Positions 24,561-34,738 of a stretch of 64,000 nucleotides of DNA are shown piece by piece (positions within the stretch are counted from its first letter, which is position 1; each line of letters begins with the position of its first letter). The position numbers and the translations under genes were made by a program. This DNA is from Roseiarcus sp963741845 (GTDB taxonomy: Bacteria; Pseudomonadota; Alphaproteobacteria; Rhizobiales; Beijerinckiaceae). The notes beneath the pieces were generated by a model. That model was given only the letters and a program-made list of their open reading frames with translations. It was not told where the DNA came from and made no database searches. The stretch spans positions 65,599 to 129,598 of the forward strand of contig CAVUJV010000031.1 in assembly GCA_963741845.1 (NCBI GenBank), written 5' to 3'.

Positions 24561-27500
24561 CTAAGCCCGCCCCCAACCTCCGCCGGTCGGCGTGACGATC
24601 TCCACCGCCTCGCCGGCCACAACCTCCGTCTGGGCGCAGCCGGCGAGCGTCTCGATCCGCCCATCGTTGCGGCGCACGGAATTCCGGCCGAGTTCGCCTG
24701 GGGCTCCGCCCTGCGCGCCGGGATTGGCGACGGCGCGGTGGCCGCTGAGGATCGCGAGCCGCACGGGTTTGAGGAAGCGGATGCGCCTGAGCGTGCCGTC
24801 GCCCGCGTTCCAGCGGCCCTTGCCGCCCGAGCCGCGACGGACATGGAAATCCTCCAGGACGACGGGGAAGCGGCTTTCCAGCACCTCCGGGTCGGTGAGG
24901 CGCGAGTTCGTCATATGCGTATGAACCGCCGCCGCGCCGCTGAAGCCGGGGCCGGCCGGCGCGCCGGAGCAGATCGTCTCGTAATACTGGGTGGTCTCGT
25001 CGCCGAAGGTGAGATTGTTCATCGTGCCCTGCGCGGAGCCAAGCGCGCCGAGCGCGGCGAAGAGCGTATCCGTCACCGCCTGCGATACTTCCACGTTGCC
25101 CGCGACGACGGCGGCGGGATAGCGCGGCGAGAGCATCGAGCCTTCGGGCAGGATCACCCGGATCGGCCGCAGACATCCCGCGTTCATCGGAATGTCGTCC
25201 TCGACCATCACGCGAAACACATAGAGCACCGCCGCGCGCGTGACGGGCTCGGGCGCGTTGAAGTTCGTCGGCTGCTGCGGGGACGTGCCGGTGAAATCGA
25301 CGGTCGCCTCGCGCTTCTCCTTGTCGACGCGGATGCGCACCTTGATGACCGCGCCCTGATCCGAAATCTGCTCGGCCTCGCTGTCGGTCAGCCGGTCGAT
25401 GACACGGCGCACATTCTCGGCGGCGTTGTCCTGCACATGGCCCATATAGGCCTCGACGGTCGCAAGGCCGAAGGACTCGACCATGCGCCTCAGTTCCTGC
25501 ACGCCCTTCTCGTTCGCGGCGATCTGCGCCTTGAGGTCGTTGATGTTCTGGGTCGGGCTGCGGGCAGGGTAGGGGCCGGCGGTCAGGAGCGCGCGCAACT
25601 CCTTCTCGCGGAAGCGCCCGCGCGAGACGAGCCGGAAATTGTCGATATAGACGCCTTCCTCATGGATCGTCGTCGCGAGCGGACTCATGGAGCCCGGCGC
25701 GATTCCGCCGACGTCGGCGTGATGCCCGCGCGACGCGGTCCAGAAGAGCACGCGCTTTTCCTCGTCGTCGAAGACCGGCGTGCAGACGGTGATGTCGGGC
25801 AGATGCGTGCCGCCGTTATAGGGCGCGTTCAGCGTGAAAACGTCGCCTGGCCGGATGCGGCCCGCGTTCTCGCGGATGATCGTCTCGACGGAGCGGTCCA
25901 TCGAGCCGAGATGGACGGGCATGTGCGGAGCGTTGGCGACGAGCCGTCCTTCGCCATCGAACACCGCGCAGGAGAAGTCGAGCCGCTCCTTGATGTTCAC
26001 CGAAGCGGCCGTGTTCTGCAGCGTCACGCCCATCTGCTCGGCGATCGACATGAAGAGGTGATTGAAGATTTCGAGCATCACCGGATCGGCGTGCGCGCCG
26101 ATCGCCTCGCGCTTCGGCAGGGCCTCGACGCGGGTCATGACGACGTGATCCTTCGGCGTGATCTCCGCCCGCCAGCCTCGCTCGACCACGATGGTCTGGT
26201 GCGGCTCCATGACGAGCGCCGGTCCGTCGATCCGTGCGCCGTGCGGCAACGCCTCGCGCAAATAGACCTTCGCCTCGCGCCACGCGCCCTTCGAGAAGAA
26301 TCGCGTCGTCCGCTCGGGCGTCGGCTCGGATTGCGCCTGCGAGGCGCGCGCCCGCTCCGAAAAGCGCGCCGCGCCGCCGACCGCTTCGACCGCGACCGCC
26401 TCGATGACGAGCGGCTTCGCGCGGTCGATGAAGCCGAAGCGCGCTTTATGCGCACGCTCGAAGGCGCGCCGCATCGTCGCCGCCGAGGCGAGCGCGACCT
26501 CGATGGCGCTGTCGGACCCCGCGTAACGCAGGAGCGCCCGCCGGCGTGTGCGGATCGCTTCGCGCGCAACGCCCTGCGCCGCGACCTCGGTCGCCGTTTC
26601 GTCGGCGAGCGCGTCCGCGGCTGCGCAAGCGCGCGCAAGCGCTTCCTCGTCCAGCGTCTCCTCGAGTCCGTGCGCACGCTGCGCGCGAATGTCCGCGAGC
26701 CCCATGCCGTAGGCGGACAGCAGCGACGACAGCGGATGGATGAGCACCGTCGTGATCGCCAGCGCGTCCGCGACGTCGCAGGCGTGCTGTCCGCCGGCGC
26801 CGCCGAAGCAGTTCAGCGCATAGCGCGTGACGTCATAGCCGCGCGCCACCGAGATCGTCTTGATCGCCTCCGCCATCTTGGCGACCGCGATGGAGAGAAA
26901 GCCGTCGGCGACGGCCTCGGGCGCGCGCCCGTCGCCGATCTCGCGCGCCAGCGTCGCGAATTTTTCGCGCACGATCTCCGCGTCGAGCGGCTGGTCGCCA
27001 GTCGGTCCGAACACTTTGGGGAAGAATTCGGGGATGAGCTTGCCCGTCATCACATTGGCGTCGGTGACGGCGAGCGGCCCGCCGCGCCGGTAAGCAGGCC
27101 GGGCCGGGGTCGGCGCCGGCCGAGTCCGGTCCGACGCGATAGCGCCCGCCGTCGAAATGCAGGATCGAGCCGCCGCCCGCAGCGACGGTGTGGATCTTCA
27201 TCATCGGCGCGCGCATGCGCACGCCCGCCACTTCCGTCTCGAAGGCGCGCTCGAACTCGCCGTCGAAATGCGCGACGTCCGTCGACGTGCCGCCCATGTC
27301 GAAGCCGATGACGCGCTTGAACCCCGCGCTCTCCGCCGTGCGCGCCATGGCGACCACGCCGCCCGCAGGCCCGGACAGGATCGCGTCCTTGCCCGCGAAG
27401 AGATCCGTCGAGGTAAGGCCGCCCGACGACATCATGAACATCACGCGCGCGCCTGTGCGCCCGACGTCGAGGTCGCGCATCACCTGTCCGACATAGCGGG

Positions 27501-28161
27501 CGAGGATCGGCGAGAGATAGGCGTCGGCGACGGTCGTGTCGCCGCGCCCGACGAGCTTGATGAGCCGCGAGCAGACGTGGCTCTCCGACACCTGCGCGAA
27601 ACCGGCCTCGCGCGCGATCTTGCCCACGAGACGCTCGTGCGCGGGATAGCGCCAGGCGTGCATGAAGACGATCGCCGCCGCGGCGAAGCCCTCGGCCTTT
27701 GCCGCTTCGAGCGCTGCGCGCACTTGTCCCGGATCGGGCGCGGCTTCGATCGTTCCATCGGCGAGCACGCGCTCGTCAATTTCGATCACGCCGGAATAGA
27801 GCTGCTCCGGCTTGACGATCTGCTTTGCGAAAATCTTCGGCCGCGCCTGATAGCCGATCTCCAGCGCATCGCGGAAGCCGCGCGTCGTCACGAGCAGCGT
27901 GCGTTCGCCGCGCCGTTCGAGGAGCGCATTGGTCGCGACGGTCGTGCCCATTTTCACCGCGCCGATCGCGCCCTCCGGAATCGGCCCGCCGGCTTCGAGG
28001 CCGAGGAGGCGTCGGATTCCCTCGACCGCCGCGTCCCGATAGGCGGGACTCTCGGACAGGAGCTTCATCGGATGCAGGCGGCCGTTCGGGTCGCGGCCGA
28101 TGACGTCGGTGAACGTCCCGCCGCGGTCGATCCAGAAATCCCAAGGCCGCCTGGCTTTCAC
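24561..28161 (-). CDS. Fused hydantoinase A/B (5-oxoprolinase-type, ATP-dependent), one frameshift
   Basis: About 1200 residues from a GTG at 28161 once one frameshift is corrected. The N-terminal half is hydantoinase A/oxoprolinase: DFWIDRGGTFTDVIGRDPNG and GFDMGGTSTDVAHFDGEFER (nucleotide-binding loops of the actin-like ATPase fold). The C-terminal half, from about ADPVMLEIFNHLFMSIAEQM, is hydantoinase B: NAPHMPVHLGSMDRSVE, GDVFTLNAPYNGGTHLPDI, ASRGHHADVGGIAPGSMSP. The fused order is that of eukaryotic-type 5-oxoprolinase, which opens 5-oxo-L-proline to glutamate with ATP. At about 27092 an extra base (TGCTTACC; TGCTACC would read through as ACYRRGG) shifts the frame. Hydantoins and N-carbamoyl compounds are alternative substrates. 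Confidence 0.88.
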
Positions 28162-28254
28162 GCGTGTGTGATCCCGTCCGCGGCCGCGCGCCCTTCGCGC
28201 CGGCCTCTCACGGTCCTATGATGGCGGCCAGAGCAATGCAAAGGGAGTTCGGCG

Positions 28255-29238
28255 ATGGAGTCCGTACGGTTCGGCAAGACCGGTATGAAGGTGTCAAAAC
28301 TCTGCCTCGGCTGTATGACCTACGGCTCGTCGAAATGGCGCGACTGGGTGCTGGAGGAGGAGGCGTCCCGCCCGTTCATCCGCGAGGCGATCGAGAAGGG
28401 AATCAACTTCTTCGACACGGCCGACGTCTATTCCCAAGGAGTGAGCGAGGAAATCGTCGGCCGCGCGCTCAAGGACTATGCCGCCAAGCGCAGCGACGTC
28501 GTGATCGCCACCAAGGTGCATGGCGCGATGGGGCAGGCCGCCAACGCCAGGGGCCTCTCGCGCAAGCATATCATGGAGGCGATCGACGCTTCGCTGAAGC
28601 GCCTCGGAACGGACTACGTCGACCTCTATCAGATCCATCGTTTCGATCCCGAAACGCCGATGGAGGAGACGCTGGAGGCGCTGAACGATGTCGTGCGCGC
28701 CGGCAAGGCGCTCTATGTCGGCGCCTCCTCCATGTATTCGTGGCAGTTCATGCGGATGATCGACATCGCACGCGAGAAAGGCCACGCCGAATTCGTCTCG
28801 ATGCAGAATTACTACAATCTCGTCTATCGCGAGGAAGAGCGCGAGATGATGCCGCTCTGCGCCTATGAGGGGATCGCTGTCATCCCGTGGTCGCCGATGG
28901 CGCGCGGTTATCTCGCGGGCTCGGGCGTCGGGCCGAACGCCGCGACGTTGCGCGGCCGCACCGACCCGTTCAGCGTGACGCTGGGCCTCGGCTCCGAACA
29001 GGACGAGGCCATCCGCGGGCGCGTCGTGAAGACAGCCGAAAGGCTTGGGACGAAACCGGCCGTCGTCGCGCTCGCCTGGGTGCTGTCGAAGCCCTTCGTC
29101 ACCGCGCCGATCATCGGCGCCTCGAAACCGCACCACCTCGCCGACGCTGTCGCCGCGACCGAGCTCAAGCTCGACGCCGAGACAGTCGCCTGGCTCGAAG
29201 AGCCCTATCGCGCCAAGGCGGTGGCGGGCCACGCCTAG
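28255..29238 (+). CDS. Aldo/keto reductase
   Basis: 327 residues, a full (alpha/beta)8 barrel. Catalytic tetrad visible: Asp and Tyr in FFDTADVYSQG (about 49-59), Lys in VIATKVHGAMG (about 86), His in LYQIHRFDPET. The NADPH-binding end is PIIGASKPHHLADA. The N-terminus MESVRFGKTGMKVSKLCLGC is typical of the group with YajO-like oxidoreductases. It is divergent from the hydantoinase gene (94 bp apart) and 15 bp before the DUF427 gene, with which it is probably co-transcribed. Physiological substrate unknown; carbonyl detoxification is a common role. Confidence 0.88.
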   Translation: MESVRFGKTGMKVSKLCLGCMTYGSSKWRDWVLEEEASRPFIREAIEKGINFFDTADVYSQGVSEEIVGRALKDYAAKRSDVVIATKVHGAMGQAANARGLSRKHIMEAIDASLKRLGTDYVDLYQIHRFDPETPMEETLEALNDVVRAGKALYVGASSMYSWQFMRMIDIAREKGHAEFVSMQNYYNLVYREEEREMMPLCAYEGIAVIPWSPMARGYLAGSGVGPNAATLRGRTDPFSVTLGLGSEQDEAIRGRVVKTAERLGTKPAVVALAWVLSKPFVTAPIIGASKPHHLADAVAATELKLDAETVAWLEEPYRAKAVAGHA

Positions 29239-29253
29239 GCCAAGGAGGAGGCC

Positions 29254-29613
29254 ATGACTCTCGCAGGCACGAAGGACCATCCGATCACCATCGAGCCGAT
29301 CGGCGAGCGCCTGCGCGTCACGTGGCGCGGGCGGACGATCGGCGATACGACGCGCGCCCTGGAACTGAAGGAATTCGGATACAAGCCCGTCGCCTATGTG
29401 CCCCGCGAGGACGTGGACATGAGCCTGCTCAAGCGCACGGAGCGGGTCACGACCTGCCCCTACAAGGGCGAGGCGAATTACTATTCCATCGTCGACGGCG
29501 AGGCGCATGACGATAACGCGGTGTGGAGCTACGAGCGGCCGAAAGCCGATGTCGCGGAAATCGCGGGTTGCCTCGCCTTCTATCCGAGCCACGTCGAGAT
29601 CGCGCGCGGATAG
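29254..29613 (+). CDS. DUF427-family protein
   Basis: 119 residues that fit the DUF427 family: VRVTWRGRTIGDT-like strand, YVPREDVDMSLLKRTERVT, TTCPYKGEANYYSI and the ending AEIAGCLAFYPSHVEI. The CPYKG and FYP motifs are the family hallmarks. Function of the family is not established. It is preceded by AAGGAGG six bases before the ATG, and is probably in one transcript with the aldo/keto reductase. Confidence 0.88.
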   Translation: MTLAGTKDHPITIEPIGERLRVTWRGRTIGDTTRALELKEFGYKPVAYVPREDVDMSLLKRTERVTTCPYKGEANYYSIVDGEAHDDNAVWSYERPKADVAEIAGCLAFYPSHVEIARG

Positions 29614-29656
29614 GGCGCGCGGTCTTCCGGACCAGGAAGGGAGCGGGCGCGCGACT

Positions 29657-31354
29657 TTATTTCGCCGCCTGCATCTCCTGCTGCCGCAGGTCCTTCTTCG
29701 AGATCTTGCCGACGGGCGTCTTCGGAAGCGCGTCGCGGATTTCCAGCGCGGCGATCATCTCATGCTTGCCGAGGCGGTCTTTCAGGAAGTCCTTGAGCGC
29801 TTCGAGCGTCAGCGGCGGCGCGCCCGCCTTGAGCTTGACGAAGGCCTTCGGCGCTTCGCCGCGATAGGCGTCCGGCACGCCGATCACGCTCACCTCCTCG
29901 ACGGAAGGGTGTTCGTAGATCGCCTCCTCGATGTTGCGCGGATAGACGTTGAAACCGCCGCAAAGCAGCATGTCCTTGGTGCGGTCGACGATATAGACGA
30001 AGCCGTCCTCGTCCATGTAGCCGACGTCGCCCGTGCGGAAATAGCCGTCCTTCGTGAAGGCGGCGGCGTTTGCCTCCGGGGCCTTCCAGTAGCCCTTCAT
30101 CACATTCGGACCCTTCACGCAGATCTCGCCGCGCTCGCCGTAGGGAACGTCGCGGTCCGGGTCGGCGACGTCCACGAATTTCATTTCGAGGTTCGGATGG
30201 GGAATGCCGCAGGAGCCCCGCCGCGGCTCGAGGCCGCGCGGCGTGAAAGTGCCGGCGGGCGAGGTTTCCGACATGCCCCAGCCTTCCGCAACCAGCGCGC
30301 CGGTCGCGGCCTTGAGCTGCTCCATCACCGCGACGGGCAGCGGCGCCCCGCCCGAGCCGCAGAACTTGAGCGAAGAGAGGTCGTATTTGTCGAGGTCGGG
30401 CAGGCTGAGCAGCGCGACATGCATGGTCGGCACGCCGGGAAAGATGGTGATCTTCTTGTCCGCGATGTCTTTCGCGACCGTCGCTGCGTCGAAGCGCGGA
30501 TGCAGGACCACTTCCGCGCCGATCTTCAGCGCCATGATGAGCACGGCGGAGAGCGCATAGATGTGGAAGAGCGGCAGCACGCAGAGGATGCGCTCCTTGC
30601 CGGGTTCGAGCGAGGTCGGGCCGACGCCGGTGCTCGTCATCGTATATTGCGCGCTGGCGGAACTCAGGTTCGCATGGCTGAGCATCGCGCCCTTGGGAAC
30701 GCCCGTCGTGCCGCCGGTGTACTGGATGACCGCGAGCGCGTCGGTAAGGTCGCCGAGCGGGTGCTTTTCGTAATGTCCGTCGTTGTCGAGGATGCGCGTG
30801 AAGGGGATATGGCGCGCGTCGAAGGTCACGTCGGACAGCATCCCGGCGGCTTTCATATGCGCGGCGACGGGGCCGGGGGCTGCGGCGAATTCGGCGAAGG
30901 CGCCGACGATCAGCGCCTTGAGCCGGGTGGCCTTCAGCAGCGTCTCGGCCTGCGGAAAAATCGCCGCTGCGTCGAGCGTTACGAGAAAATCCGTCTCGCT
31001 GTTTCCAATCTTGAATTCGAGCGTGCGCAGCGCGTCGAGCGGCGAGTAATTCACCACCACGCCGCCCGCTTTCAAGACGCCGAAGAAGGCGATCACGTAA
31101 TGGGGCGTGTTCGGCAGATAGAGGCCCACATGGACGCCCGGTCCGACGCCGAGCTTCTGGAAGCCCGCCGCGGCGCGATCGGCGAGCGCGTCGAGTTCCG
31201 CATAGGTAATGCGGCGGCCCATGAATTCGAGGGCGGGCAGATCGGCGAAGCGCCCGGCGGACGCCTCCAGGAGGCTGTGCACGGGCTGAGGCTCGATCGG
31301 CGCATCCCAGCGCACGCCGGGAGGATAGGACTTGAGCCACGGACGAGCGTTCAT
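29657..31354 (-). CDS. Long-chain fatty-acid CoA ligase (AMP-forming)
   Basis: 565 residues from MNARPWLKSYPPGVRWDAPI; an open frame continues upstream but lacks similarity. Adenylate-forming core: P-loop-like YTGGTTGVPKGAMLSH (about 215), GWGMSETSPAG (about 333), YFRTGDVGYMDEDGFVYIVD and DRTKDMLLCGGFNVYPRN (hinge), catalytic Lys in PKTPVGKISKKDLR near the C-terminus. It activates fatty acids to acyl-AMP and then acyl-CoA in the cytoplasm. Upstream neighbour is a divergent SDR gene; 136 bp separate the two starts. Chain length specificity cannot be read from sequence alone. Confidence 0.88.
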   Translation of the reverse strand: MNARPWLKSYPPGVRWDAPIEPQPVHSLLEASAGRFADLPALEFMGRRITYAELDALADRAAAGFQKLGVGPGVHVGLYLPNTPHYVIAFFGVLKAGGVVVNYSPLDALRTLEFKIGNSETDFLVTLDAAAIFPQAETLLKATRLKALIVGAFAEFAAAPGPVAAHMKAAGMLSDVTFDARHIPFTRILDNDGHYEKHPLGDLTDALAVIQYTGGTTGVPKGAMLSHANLSSASAQYTMTSTGVGPTSLEPGKERILCVLPLFHIYALSAVLIMALKIGAEVVLHPRFDAATVAKDIADKKITIFPGVPTMHVALLSLPDLDKYDLSSLKFCGSGGAPLPVAVMEQLKAATGALVAEGWGMSETSPAGTFTPRGLEPRRGSCGIPHPNLEMKFVDVADPDRDVPYGERGEICVKGPNVMKGYWKAPEANAAAFTKDGYFRTGDVGYMDEDGFVYIVDRTKDMLLCGGFNVYPRNIEEAIYEHPSVEEVSVIGVPDAYRGEAPKAFVKLKAGAPPLTLEALKDFLKDRLGKHEMIAALEIRDALPKTPVGKISKKDLRQQEMQAAK

Positions 31355-31490
31355 TTCCGGTGCGCCTCGCGTTTCCTGCCGTCTTCGTTGTTGGCCGGGT
31401 GAGGCCGGCGTCCTAGGTTGAGTGCCGCGTCCGCGCCGGGGCGTCAAGCCTCGCGCCGGCCCGGCGCTCTGTCGTGAAGGAGTATCGCCC

Positions 31491-32201
31491 ATGTCGAATG
31501 ACAAGCCCCCCGTCTGCGCCGTTGTCGGCGTCGGTCCCGGCAACGGGGAGGCCATCGCGCGGCGCTTCGCCGCGGACGGCTATGCGGTGGCGCTGATGGC
31601 GCGCGGCGCCGGCCTCACCGGGAAGCTGGCCGCCGAGCTCGGCCGCGCAAGGGCCTATCCCTGCGACGTCGCGGATGCGGGATCGGTCGCCGCCGCCTTC
31701 GCGGCGATGCGCAAGGACATGGGCGAAGCGGAGGTCGTCGTCTTCAACGCGGGCTCCGGCGTCTGGGGCACGGTCGAGGACGTGTCGGCCGAGGATTTCG
31801 AGCAGAGCTGGCGGGTCAATGCGCTCGGGCTTTTCCTCTGCGCGCGCGAAGTCATCCCGGCGATGCGGCGGACGGGCAAAGGCGCGATCGTCGTCATCGG
31901 CGCGACCGCCTCGCGCCGCGGCGTCGCGGGAACGGCGGCTTTCGCGCCCGCGAAAATGGCGCAGCGGGGCCTTGCCGAATCCCTGGCGCGGCAACTCTGG
32001 CCGGCCGGAATCCATGTCGCGCTGATCATCGTCGACGGGATCGTCGATTTGCCAAGATCCCGCGCCCGCTTCCCGGACAGGCCGCAGGAGTCCTTCGTCG
32101 CGCCCGCGGGCGTGGCGGCGATCGCCGCCTCGCTCGTCGCGCAGGAGCGCTCCGCCTGGAGCTTCGAGGTCGAGGCGCGGCCCTCGGCCGAGAAATGGTG
32201 A
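31491..32201 (+). CDS. SDR-family oxidoreductase with Phe in place of the catalytic Tyr
   Basis: 236 residues from ATG 31491. Cofactor loop reads VGVGPGNGEAIARRF (GxGxGxG-like), NAG motif in FNAGSGVWGTVEDV, catalytic-region segment VIGATASRRGVAGTAAFAPA then KMAQRG. The expected YxxxK is FxxxK here (AAFAPAKMAQ), so the classical tyrosine is missing although Lys stays. Some SDR subgroups have this change and may act by another mechanism or bind ligand without reduction. Its stop codon lies two bases before the stop of the convergent dehalogenase gene. Confidence 0.78.
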   Translation: MSNDKPPVCAVVGVGPGNGEAIARRFAADGYAVALMARGAGLTGKLAAELGRARAYPCDVADAGSVAAAFAAMRKDMGEAEVVVFNAGSGVWGTVEDVSAEDFEQSWRVNALGLFLCAREVIPAMRRTGKGAIVVIGATASRRGVAGTAAFAPAKMAQRGLAESLARQLWPAGIHVALIIVDGIVDLPRSRARFPDRPQESFVAPAGVAAIAASLVAQERSAWSFEVEARPSAEKW

Positions 32202-32203
32202 CC

Positions 32204-32893
32204 TCAAGGGTCCGCGAGGAGGCCCGACAGTTCGGCGAGCGACTTCACCACGAAATCGGGCGCGCCCGGCAGGCGCTCGGGGCGCTGGCCGTAGCGGTTG
32301 CACCAGACGACGCGCATCCCGAAATCGGAGGCGCCATAGGCGTCCCAGCCGTTCGACGACTGGAAGGCGATGGCGTGGGCCGGCAGGTCCAGAATGTTCA
32401 GCGCATGCTGATAGACGGCCGGATGCGTCTTGAAGACGCCGACCGCGTCGGCCGACAGCACCGCGTCGAACGAGTCCGCAAGGCCGGAGTGGGACACGAG
32501 CGCGCTCAGCATGTCGGGTGAGCCGTTGGAGAGGATCGCGGTGCGGAAGCCGCGCTCGCGCAGGATCTTGAGAACGCCGGGAACCTCGGGGAAGGGTTCG
32601 AGCCGGCGATAAAGCTCCATGAGCCGCGCGCGCCGATGCGGCGTCGCGAGGCCGAGGCTTTCCAGTGCGAAATCGAGCGCGTCGCCGGTCACCTGCCAGA
32701 AGTCCGCGTAGCGGTTTTCGAGGGTGCGAAGCCAGGTGTATTGCAGCTGCTTGTCGCGCCAGAGCGTCGTGAGCGCGGCGCGCGTTTCATTGGGAATGTC
32801 GTCGCAGCGCGCCGCCGCGGAGGCGAAGTCGAACAGCGTGCCGTAGGCGTCGAAGACGCAGGCCTTGACGCCATGAAGCCCGACGGCCCTCAC
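32204..32893 (-). CDS. Haloacid dehalogenase, type II (L-2-haloacid dehalogenase-like)
   Basis: 229 residues. Nucleophile Asp in CVFDAYGTLFD (about 13), Arg in WLRTLENRYADFWQVT, motif II FRTAILSNGSPDML, Lys in GVFKTHPAVYQHAL, and the type II signature AFQSSNGWDAYGASDFGM. All residues known in L-2-haloacid dehalogenases are present. It would hydrolyse (S)-2-haloalkanoic acids to (R)-2-hydroxyalkanoic acids; many genomic members may have other natural substrates. Confidence 0.85.
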   Translation of the reverse strand: MRAVGLHGVKACVFDAYGTLFDFASAAARCDDIPNETRAALTTLWRDKQLQYTWLRTLENRYADFWQVTGDALDFALESLGLATPHRRARLMELYRRLEPFPEVPGVLKILRERGFRTAILSNGSPDMLSALVSHSGLADSFDAVLSADAVGVFKTHPAVYQHALNILDLPAHAIAFQSSNGWDAYGASDFGMRVVWCNRYGQRPERLPGAPDFVVKSLAELSGLLADP

Positions 32894-32929
32894 GTCGCGC
32901 TCCTGCTGGTCCGGGTCTCGGACGCGCGG

Positions 32930-34738
32930 TCAAGCGCGCGTTCGAGCGTGGCGATCCGTCTTGCGCATCATCTCGCTCTCCACCTGCGCGTAAGCAATCT
33001 CGGCGTTGCGCGCGAGTTCGCCGAGGAGCTCGCGCTCGGCCCAGTCGAGCGCCGTGCCCGTCTCGTGGCCGCTGTAGAACGTGACGGCATAGCAGCGCCG
33101 CGCCGTGCCGGCAGGCGCCGCGACCGCTGGGCGGGCGACGTCCGCCGGAAGGGTCTCGCGCCGCTCCGCCTCCGAGGAAAGCTTGCCCACGCTGTAGGGC
33201 TTGCCATGGAAACGGCCTTCGAGCAGCGGGTCGTCGCTTGCGAGAAGGTCCGCGTCCTGCGGCGCCCAGCCGACGCTGAGGCTGCGGCGGAACGCTCCGT
33301 CCTCCTCGCGAAAGACCGCGGACGAAGCGAGGCCGAGCGAGGCCGCCGGCTCCTCCACGAGCCGCCGTTCGATGTCTTCGAGCGTATCGGCGTGGAGGAT
33401 CGCTTCGCTCACCGCGCGCAGATGCCGTTCGGCGCGGATGAAACTTCGGTCGAACAGGCGATCCAGCAGTTCCGTGGCGTATTCATGCATGCGCGCCAGC
33501 ACATAGACGAGGCCCGAGGCGACCAGCAGCCACGCCCACTCGGGCATGTGAAAGTAATGGTCGATCGTCTCCATCTGCCGGTGCAGGAGCAGCGTCGGGA
33601 TGCTCAGGAGAAGGCCGAGCGCCGTCGCGCGCCTCAGCGGAATGGCGACATTGACCACGCTCTCGCGCCGCACCGCCTCGACCACGAAGAGGCAGAGCAC
33701 GCCGTTGACGAGGTAAAAAGCGCCCGCAAGCTCCTCGAGTTGCGCCCCCTCGGGCAGGAGGCCGCTGAGCAGCGACGTCTCCATCACGATCTCGGCGAAG
33801 AGATAGGCCGGCAGGCCGATCATGCAGCCCCAGATCACCCAGCGGATGCGCTGATAATTGCGTGGCGAAAGATCCTTGCGCCGCCCGACGAGGATCGCGA
33901 CCGCCGCCACGCTCACCGCGAAACCGAGCAGGACCGACCCCTGCATCGCAAGCTCGGAAGGATAGCCGAACAGGCTGCCGAGGCTCGCCGAGGACGGGGC
34001 GAGAAAGAGCGCGAACAGAGCGGGCAGGGCGCGCTCGATCGCGCGCCATCGGCCTTCGATTCTGTCGAGCGGCGCGCGCAGCGCGAAGAGCAGCAATCCC
34101 GTATAGCCCGCCGCCTGCACCGGGCAGGAGACGACATCCTGCGCCAGCAGCGCGGCCGGCCATTGCTGAAGCCAGGCGTAGAACTGAAAGGCCTGGCCGG
34201 GATTGAAATAGATCGTGTAGGCGAAGAAGCCCCAGGTCATCGGCCCCGGCTTCCTCCAGACGAGCCACGCGGCGCCCAGCACCACGAGAACGCCCGCGAC
34301 CTGCTGAACGAACAGGATCGTCTGCAACAGGCGATTGCTGTCGCGGGGCCTGGCGAGGATTCTCACCTCGCGGGCCGGCCGCTCCGGCGTCGCCTTGACG
34401 AAGACGACGCCCTCGCGCCCGGGCAGCACGTAGTTGACGCCTCCCCATAAGGCGAGCGCCGTCGCGCAGACCTCCGTGTTCACCGGCGCGCAGCGCATCG
34501 CGTCGAGGTCGAGGCGTTCGCCCGCGCGCAGGCCCGCCGCCGAGGCCGGCGATTCCTCGGCCGTCCCGAAAGGGCCGTTCACGTCGAAGATGCGGCCGTC
34601 CGCGTTGACCGTCAGCCCGAAGGACGCCAGCGGATTGAAGATGCGGATGAAGTCCGGCCCGATCATCGCGAGCGCATAAAGCGTCAGCAGGACGAGGATC
34701 GCGCGGGAGATCAGCGTTGCGCCTGTCCGCTCCCCCAT
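32930..34738 (-). CDS. PDZ / multi-TM / GAF-like membrane sensor without kinase domain
   Basis: 602 residues from MGERTGATLISRAILVLLTL. TM1 at about 12-30; a periplasmic PDZ-like segment follows (PASAAGLRAGERLDLDAMRC, about 60-85). About nine further hydrophobic helices run between residues 145 and 420. A cytoplasmic helix (MHEYATELLDRLFDRSFIRA) leads into a GAF-like domain to the C-terminus (HADTLEDIERRLVEEPAASL...). The order resembles the input half of some membrane histidine kinases, but no HisKA, HATPase, GGDEF or cyclase domain follows, so the output is unknown. It could signal through a partner protein. Its C-terminus lies 36 bp before the dehalogenase start on the same strand. Confidence 0.7.
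   Translation of the reverse strand: MGERTGATLISRAILVLLTLYALAMIGPDFIRIFNPLASFGLTVNADGRIFDVNGPFGTAEESPASAAGLRAGERLDLDAMRCAPVNTEVCATALALWGGVNYVLPGREGVVFVKATPERPAREVRILARPRDSNRLLQTILFVQQVAGVLVVLGAAWLVWRKPGPMTWGFFAYTIYFNPGQAFQFYAWLQQWPAALLAQDVVSCPVQAAGYTGLLLFALRAPLDRIEGRWRAIERALPALFALFLAPSSASLGSLFGYPSELAMQGSVLLGFAVSVAAVAILVGRRKDLSPRNYQRIRWVIWGCMIGLPAYLFAEIVMETSLLSGLLPEGAQLEELAGAFYLVNGVLCLFVVEAVRRESVVNVAIPLRRATALGLLLSIPTLLLHRQMETIDHYFHMPEWAWLLVASGLVYVLARMHEYATELLDRLFDRSFIRAERHLRAVSEAILHADTLEDIERRLVEEPAASLGLASSAVFREEDGAFRRSLSVGWAPQDADLLASDDPLLEGRFHGKPYSVGKLSSEAERRETLPADVARPAVAAPAGTARRCYAVTFYSGHETGTALDWAERELLGELARNAEIAYAQVESEMMRKTDRHARTRA

Noticed and set aside
24483..27311. 942-codon plus-strand open frame opposite the hydantoinase gene
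   Set aside because: Antisense shadow; the minus strand has conserved hydantoinase A and B motifs throughout.
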